64,000 nt of DNA from the NCBI RefSeq assembly GCF_900110455.1, contig NZ_FOIS01000002.1, positions 558,001 through 622,000 of the forward strand. The letters are read 5' to 3'. Shown here piece after piece: positions 59,845 to 64,000 of this stretch (position 1 is the stretch's first letter; the number at the start of each line of letters is the position of its first letter). The DNA is from Natrinema salifodinae. Its GTDB lineage: Archaea > Halobacteriota > Halobacteria > Halobacteriales > Natrialbaceae. Position numbers and translations under genes: made by a program. A model generated the notes under the pieces. That model saw only the letters and a program-made list of their open reading frames with translations. It did not search any database and had not been told where the DNA came from.

Positions 59845-62525
59845 GGGTCGACCGCGTCCGCCTACTGAACTTCAAGTGCTACGGCGAGGCCGATCTCTCG
59901 CTCGAGCGCGGGGTCACCGTCGTCCACGGCGTCAACGGCAGCGGCAAGTCGACGCTGCTCGAGGCCGTCTTCTTCGCGCTCTACGGCTCGAAGGCGCTGG
60001 ACGATCGGACCCTCGACGACGTCATCACCACCGGCGAGGAGGAGGCCGAGGTCGAACTGTGGTTCACCCACGACGGCCGCGAGTATCACGTCGAACGCCG
60101 GCTCAAGCTGCGCGGCGATCGGGCGACCACGACGAAGTGCGTCCTCGAGACGCCGACGGCGACGATCGAGGGCGCCCGCGACGTCCGCCGCGAGGTGACC
60201 GACCTCCTGCGGATGGACGCCGAGGCGTTCGTCAACTGTGCGTACGTCCGCCAGGGCGAGGTCAACAAGCTCATCCACGCCTCGCCGAGCGACCGCCAGG
60301 ACATGATCGACGACCTCCTCCAGTTGGGCGCGCTCGAGGACTACCGCGAGCGGGCCAGCGAGGCGCGACTGGGCGTCAAGACCGTCCTCGACGGCCAGCG
60401 AGAGGTCCTCGAGGACGTTCGCAACCAGGTCGAACAGAAGGAGGACAAGGAACTCCACGAGCGTCTGAACGGGCTCGAATCTCGCCAGGCCGAGGTCGCC
60501 GAGGAGATCGACCACTACGAAACGCAACGCGACCAGGCACAGGAGACCCTCGACGCGGCCGCGGACGTCCTCGACCGCCACGAGGAGACCCGCGAGGAGA
60601 TCGAGTCGCTCGAGGACGAGATCGAAGACCTGCGCTCGAAAATTAGCGAGACCGAGCGCGAGCGCGAGGACGCCGGCGACGAGATCCGCGACGTTCGCGA
60701 GCGACGCGAGGAACTCGCCGACGAACGCGCCGACCTGCTCGCCGAGACCGACCTCGAGACGACCGATCCCGACGCGGAGGCCGTCCGGAATCGCATCGAG
60801 GAACTCGAGGCCCGCGACGAGGCCCTCCGCGACGACCTCGAGGACGTCCGCGTGACGATCACCGAGGGGACCAACGAGATCGAGCGCCTCCGCGAGGAGG
60901 CCGCCGACCTCGAAGACCAGGCGGACCAGGCCCGCGAGGAAGCCGCCGACCTCGACGACCAGATCGCAGCCGACGAGGAGACGATCGAGGAACGCGAGTC
61001 GAAACTCGACGACCTCGACGAGCAGATCGAGGACGCACGAGCGACGTTCGACGACGCGCCGGTCGCGTTCGGCCAGGCCAAGTCACACCTCGCCGACCTC
61101 GAGACCGAGCGCGAGGCACTGACCGACGAGATCAGCGACGTCACCGCCGACATTCGCGCCGACGAGAACGCGATCGAGGAGGGCGAACGGCTCCTCGAGG
61201 AGGGCAAGTGCCCCGAGTGCGGCCAGCCGGTCGAGGACTCCCCGCACGTTGACGTCTTGGACGACAAACGCGAGGAACTCGCCGCCCTCGAGGAGCGCCG
61301 CGACGACCTCGAGGCCGAGCGCGACGCCCTCGACGAGCGGATCGAACGCGCGGAGGAGCTCCGCGAGACGGAGCGGCGGGTCGATCGACTCGAGGAGAAC
61401 CGCGACAACATCGAGCAGTTGCTCGCCGAGAAACGCGAGCGTCTGGCGGACCGACGCGAGCAGCGCGACCGGCTCCGCGAGGATGCCGACGAATACGAGG
61501 CCGAGGCCGCGGAGAAGCGGACCGCGGCGGACGACCGGGAAGGCGCGGTGACCGAGGCACGGGCCGAACTCGGCGAGATCAACACCGAACGCGGCGAGCT
61601 CAAGGAGACCCTCGAAGCGCTGCGCCGCGTCGCCGAGATCGCCGACGAGCGCGCGGACCTCGAGAGCGAGATCGAGACCCTCCGCGAGCGTCGTCGGGAC
61701 TGGGAGACGATGAACGACGAGCGCCGCGAGCAGCTCTCGGCGAAACGCGACCGCAAGCGCGAGCTCGAGTCCGAGTTCGACGAGGAGCGGATCGCAACCG
61801 CCCGCGAGGACAAGCGCAACGCCGAGCAGTACTTGGATCAGGTCGGCGAGAAACTCGCGGAACTCGAGGAGCGGCGCACGGAGATTCAAAACGCCATCGG
61901 CGCGGTCGAGAACGAACTCGAGGAACTCGAGCGGCTCCGGGAGCGCCTCGAGACCGTCGAAGCCCGCTGCGACCAGCTCGGATCGCTGTACGACGAGGCC
62001 GAAACGCTCCAGACGACCTACGGCGACCTGCGGACGGAACTGCGCCAGCGCAACGTCGAAACCCTCGAACGGTTGTTGAACGAGACGTTCGACCTGGTCT
62101 ACCAGAACGACTCCTACGCGGCGATCGACCTGGACGGCGACTACCGGCTGACGGTCTACCAGAAGGACGGCGAGGCGCTCGAGCCCGAGCAACTATCGGG
62201 TGGCGAGCGAGCACTGTTCAACCTCAGCCTGCGGTGTGCGATCTACCGGCTGCTGGCCGAGGGCGTCGAGGGGACGGCCCCGATGCCGCCGCTGATCTTA
62301 GACGAGCCGACGGTCTTCCTGGACTCGGGCCACGTGACGCAACTGGTCTCCCTGGTCGAGTCGATGCGCGAGTTGGGCGTCGAGCAGATCGTCGTCGTCA
62401 GCCACGACGAGGAACTCGTCGGCGCGGCCGACTCGCTGGTCCGCGTCGAGAAAGACGCGACCTCGAACCGCTCGCGACTCGAGCGCGGCGAGCCGCCCGA
62501 AATGGAACTGCTCGCGTCGGACTGA
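59841..62525 (+). CDS. rad50: DNA double-strand break repair ATPase Rad50
   Basis: SMC-like ATPase that joins with Mre11. 894 residues from GTG 59841 within the mre11 stop. Walker A HGVNGSGKSTLLEAV (about 30-45), long Glu/Arg-rich coiled coil (about 165-450), zinc hook CPECGQP with Cys 457 and 460, second coiled coil (about 470-730), signature LSGGERAL (about 785) and Walker B LILDEPTVFLD (about 818) with a D-loop and VSHDEELV. All blocks are intact, so the gene looks functional. Confidence 0.97.
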   Translation: MRVDRVRLLNFKCYGEADLSLERGVTVVHGVNGSGKSTLLEAVFFALYGSKALDDRTLDDVITTGEEEAEVELWFTHDGREYHVERRLKLRGDRATTTKCVLETPTATIEGARDVRREVTDLLRMDAEAFVNCAYVRQGEVNKLIHASPSDRQDMIDDLLQLGALEDYRERASEARLGVKTVLDGQREVLEDVRNQVEQKEDKELHERLNGLESRQAEVAEEIDHYETQRDQAQETLDAAADVLDRHEETREEIESLEDEIEDLRSKISETEREREDAGDEIRDVRERREELADERADLLAETDLETTDPDAEAVRNRIEELEARDEALRDDLEDVRVTITEGTNEIERLREEAADLEDQADQAREEAADLDDQIAADEETIEERESKLDDLDEQIEDARATFDDAPVAFGQAKSHLADLETEREALTDEISDVTADIRADENAIEEGERLLEEGKCPECGQPVEDSPHVDVLDDKREELAALEERRDDLEAERDALDERIERAEELRETERRVDRLEENRDNIEQLLAEKRERLADRREQRDRLREDADEYEAEAAEKRTAADDREGAVTEARAELGEINTERGELKETLEALRRVAEIADERADLESEIETLRERRRDWETMNDERREQLSAKRDRKRELESEFDEERIATAREDKRNAEQYLDQVGEKLAELEERRTEIQNAIGAVENELEELERLRERLETVEARCDQLGSLYDEAETLQTTYGDLRTELRQRNVETLERLLNETFDLVYQNDSYAAIDLDGDYRLTVYQKDGEALEPEQLSGGERALFNLSLRCAIYRLLAEGVEGTAPMPPLILDEPTVFLDSGHVTQLVSLVESMRELGVEQIVVVSHDEELVGAADSLVRVEKDATSNRSRLERGEPPEMELLASD

Positions 62526-62629
62526 GCCCCGTTCGAGTTCGCTCAGCCGACGCTCGATAGCGCTGTTTTCGACAGGTTCAACGCAGCTAAAACGGAACCG
62601 AGACGAATCGGCAGTCCGCAGCGAGCCGA

Positions 62630-63112
62630 TCAGACCCCGGTCTCGGACCCGTCTTCGACCCGTTTCGGTGTTTCCTCGGCCCTATCCTCGAGACTCGATC
62701 TGAGCACTGCGAGTGCGCGCTCGCAGTCCTCGGTGACGCGGTAGCCGCGCTCCCCGGCGACATCGGTCTCTTCGATGAGACCTGCAGCGGAGAGCACCGT
62801 GAGCCGGCCGTGCAGGTCGCTCTCGCAGATATCGTAGGCGTCGAGCAGGGTGCGGACGCCGAGCGGCCCCCGTTCCGCGAGTTCGACGACCAGGCCCAAC
62901 GTCTCCTCGTCGTGGACGTTGGTCAGCAGCGTCAGGACGGGATCGTCGACGCTGCGGGCGGCCGTCTCGAGGGGAGATTCGTCGACGTCCTCGAGCCGGT
63001 CGTTCTGGACGTAACACTCGTTGCCGTTGGTTGGATCACGGACGAGACTCGCGGTATCCGAGCGCTTGAGAAGCAGGTATCGTCTGCCGGTGTCGTCCTC
63101 GACTGTTTTCAT
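62630..63112 (-). CDS. Winged-helix-containing haloarchaeal protein (DUF7346-like)
   Basis: 160 residues from ATG 63112. After an N-terminal domain (RRYLLLKRSDTASLVRDPTNGNECYVQNDRLEDVDE), a winged-helix-like segment follows: VDDPVLTLLTNVHDEETLGLVVELAERGPLGVRTLLDAYDICESDLHGRLTVLSAAGLIEETDV. Probably DNA-binding, but its position as the second gene of an operon (four-base overlap with the gene at 63109) suggests a partner of that membrane protein. Confidence 0.75.
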   Translation of the reverse strand: MKTVEDDTGRRYLLLKRSDTASLVRDPTNGNECYVQNDRLEDVDESPLETAARSVDDPVLTLLTNVHDEETLGLVVELAERGPLGVRTLLDAYDICESDLHGRLTVLSAAGLIEETDVAGERGYRVTEDCERALAVLRSSLEDRAEETPKRVEDGSETGV

Positions 63113-63684
63113 GATCGGTCGTTCTGGTCCGGTAGATGCTGTTGGGAGACGTCCCCTGAAGTAGTTTCGCCTCCGTTCGCAGCCGGTGTGGTGGTCGGCG
63201 TGTCGGGTGCGTCGGACGCGCCAGGCGTATCGCTGCCGTCGCCGCCAGCGGCGTCGTCGGAGCCGTTGGGGGCGGAGCCGTCATCGGGCGCACGAAACTG
63301 TCGATATCGCCGGACCGCGAACCCGAGTAGGACGAGTCCGCCGCCGACGAGCAGTCCGCTGCGGCGAGTCTCGCCCTCGAAGACGAAAAACAGGATGCCC
63401 AGCGAGACGGCCAGGACGGCGGCGTTGATGACGAGCACCAGCGCCCAGAACGTCTGGAGGAGGTCGGCGGGCACGTCGGTTTCGGCGGTCGAGACGGAGG
63501 GGACGTCGATGGCGTTCGTGGGGTCGCCTGGATCGTCGTCATCCCCGCTTCCCTCACCGTCTACGGGGTCGTTTTCGTTCCCGATCGACACGCGCGGAAT
63601 CGTCAGCGAGTCGCTATCGGGGTCGTTGAGGTCGGCCTCGGGGTCCCACTCCTCGGGCTCGTTCTCGGTCCGGTCGAATACCAC
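63109..63684 (-). CDS. Two-helix membrane protein with acidic tails (DUF7322-like)
   Basis: 191 residues. The first ~75 and last ~55 residues are acidic and disordered (SGDDDDPGDPTNAI; TPTTTPAANGG). Between them are two membrane helices, FWALVLVINAAVLAVSLGILFFVFEG and SGLLVGGGLVLLGFAVRRY. It overlaps the downstream winged-helix gene by four bases (ATGA). I recall this pair beside rad50 in other haloarchaea. Function unknown. Confidence 0.75.
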   Translation of the reverse strand: MVFDRTENEPEEWDPEADLNDPDSDSLTIPRVSIGNENDPVDGEGSGDDDDPGDPTNAIDVPSVSTAETDVPADLLQTFWALVLVINAAVLAVSLGILFFVFEGETRRSGLLVGGGLVLLGFAVRRYRQFRAPDDGSAPNGSDDAAGGDGSDTPGASDAPDTPTTTPAANGGETTSGDVSQQHLPDQNDRS

Positions 63685-63750
63685 ATGCGAGGCGATGTGC
63701 AGCGGGAGGAAAAGGGTTCGCTTCGCAGTCGCCGACCGCCGATCGTCGAC

Positions 63751-63936
63751 TCAGGCCAGGTCTTCGAGCGTGAGGGTTCGAGACGTCTCCACCCACGCGA
63801 GCGGGTTCTCGGCGTCATAGAAGACGACGCCGTCGTCGGTCTCGTAGGACTCGATCGTCGCGGTCCCGGCGGGTTCACTACTCAGTTCGCGCCGATCCGT
63901 CGCGTCGTCGGTCACATCGGTGGACACATCGATCAC
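63751..63936 (-). CDS. Small acidic haloarchaeal protein (DUF7331-like)
   Basis: 61 residues from GTG 63936: MIDVSTDVTDDATDRRELSS, then GTATIESYETDDGVVFYDAENPLAWVETSRTLTLEDLA. A TATA-like ttaaatg (rc near 63961-63968) is 25-32 bases upstream, which fixes the start at GTG; no in-frame ATG suits. Small family of unknown function that I associate with haloarchaea. Confidence 0.7.
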   Translation of the reverse strand: MIDVSTDVTDDATDRRELSSEPAGTATIESYETDDGVVFYDAENPLAWVETSRTLTLEDLA

Positions 63937-64000
63937 CTGATCATGTGCTATGTGTTACCAAGTTAAATGTCTTCTTGCTCCCGCAAGCCGCCTATCCGAG
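63937..64000. promoter_or_regulatory. Promoter region of the last gene and window edge
   Basis: Contains the TATA-like ttaaatg at about 63963-63969 and a small hairpin cttg-ctcccg-caag (63976-63989). Nothing else is seen before the window ends. Confidence 0.45.

Overview
The window is a gene-dense, GC-rich haloarchaeal chromosome segment (class Halobacteria; order Natrialbales is possible but not shown). The evidence is strongly acidic proteins, leaderless starts with TATA boxes 25-35 bases upstream of ATG/GTG, and archaeal information-processing genes (Orc1/Cdc6, L37ae, RpoP, Pcc1, prefoldin beta, PAN, Mre11-Rad50). About 69 protein genes can be supported. No rRNA, complete tRNA, CRISPR array or insertion sequence was seen.

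Left part (1-10 kb): a truncated aldehyde dehydrogenase, an AT-richer acyltransferase-3 membrane protein, a PRC-barrel-like protein, a RIO-like kinase, a membrane protein, an acyl-CoA dehydrogenase, a Tat lipoprotein, a glutamate dehydrogenase and a CitE-like lyase. Centre-left (10.3-12.9 kb): a replication origin. Repeats built on TTTCACTCTGAACGAGGGG lie on both sides of an AT-rich element, next to an orc1/cdc6 gene. A second glutamate dehydrogenase and a succinate-semialdehyde-type dehydrogenase follow, so nitrogen and carbon node enzymes flank the origin.

15.8-32.7 kb: erythromycin-esterase-like protein, two overlapping PH-domain membrane proteins, a putative secreted trypsin-like protease with a small membrane partner, a gluconeogenic aldolase/FBPase operon, an SGNH hydrolase, a SnoaL-like protein, a 3-hydroxyacyl-CoA dehydrogenase, an aminotransferase, a squalene-synthase-type enzyme and another acyl-CoA dehydrogenase. 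32.7-47.3 kb: PadR regulator, zincin-like membrane protein, a half-CtaA/CtaB fusion for heme O/A synthesis, aldo/keto reductase, a two-RCK potassium channel, an F420-type oxidoreductase, an ABC exporter, TruD, SurE and zinc-ribbon proteins.

47.3-52 kb is the most accessory-looking stretch: an MFS transporter, a TrmB-family regulator, a tiny Tat lipoprotein and a signal-less beta-helix protein, with several palindromes and orphan promoter-like elements. From 52.3 kb to the right edge the map is housekeeping: rpl37ae-rpoP-pcc1-(DUF2243)-pfdB-DUF3194, a DUF892 ferritin-like protein, the GMP synthase amidotransferase subunit, PAN, mre11-rad50, and small haloarchaeal proteins.

The strongest observations are the origin with its repeat architecture, the split lipoprotein/beta-helix pair, the half-CtaA/CtaB fusion, and a cysteine-free L37ae. 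All functional calls come from reading motifs by eye; no database search was run.
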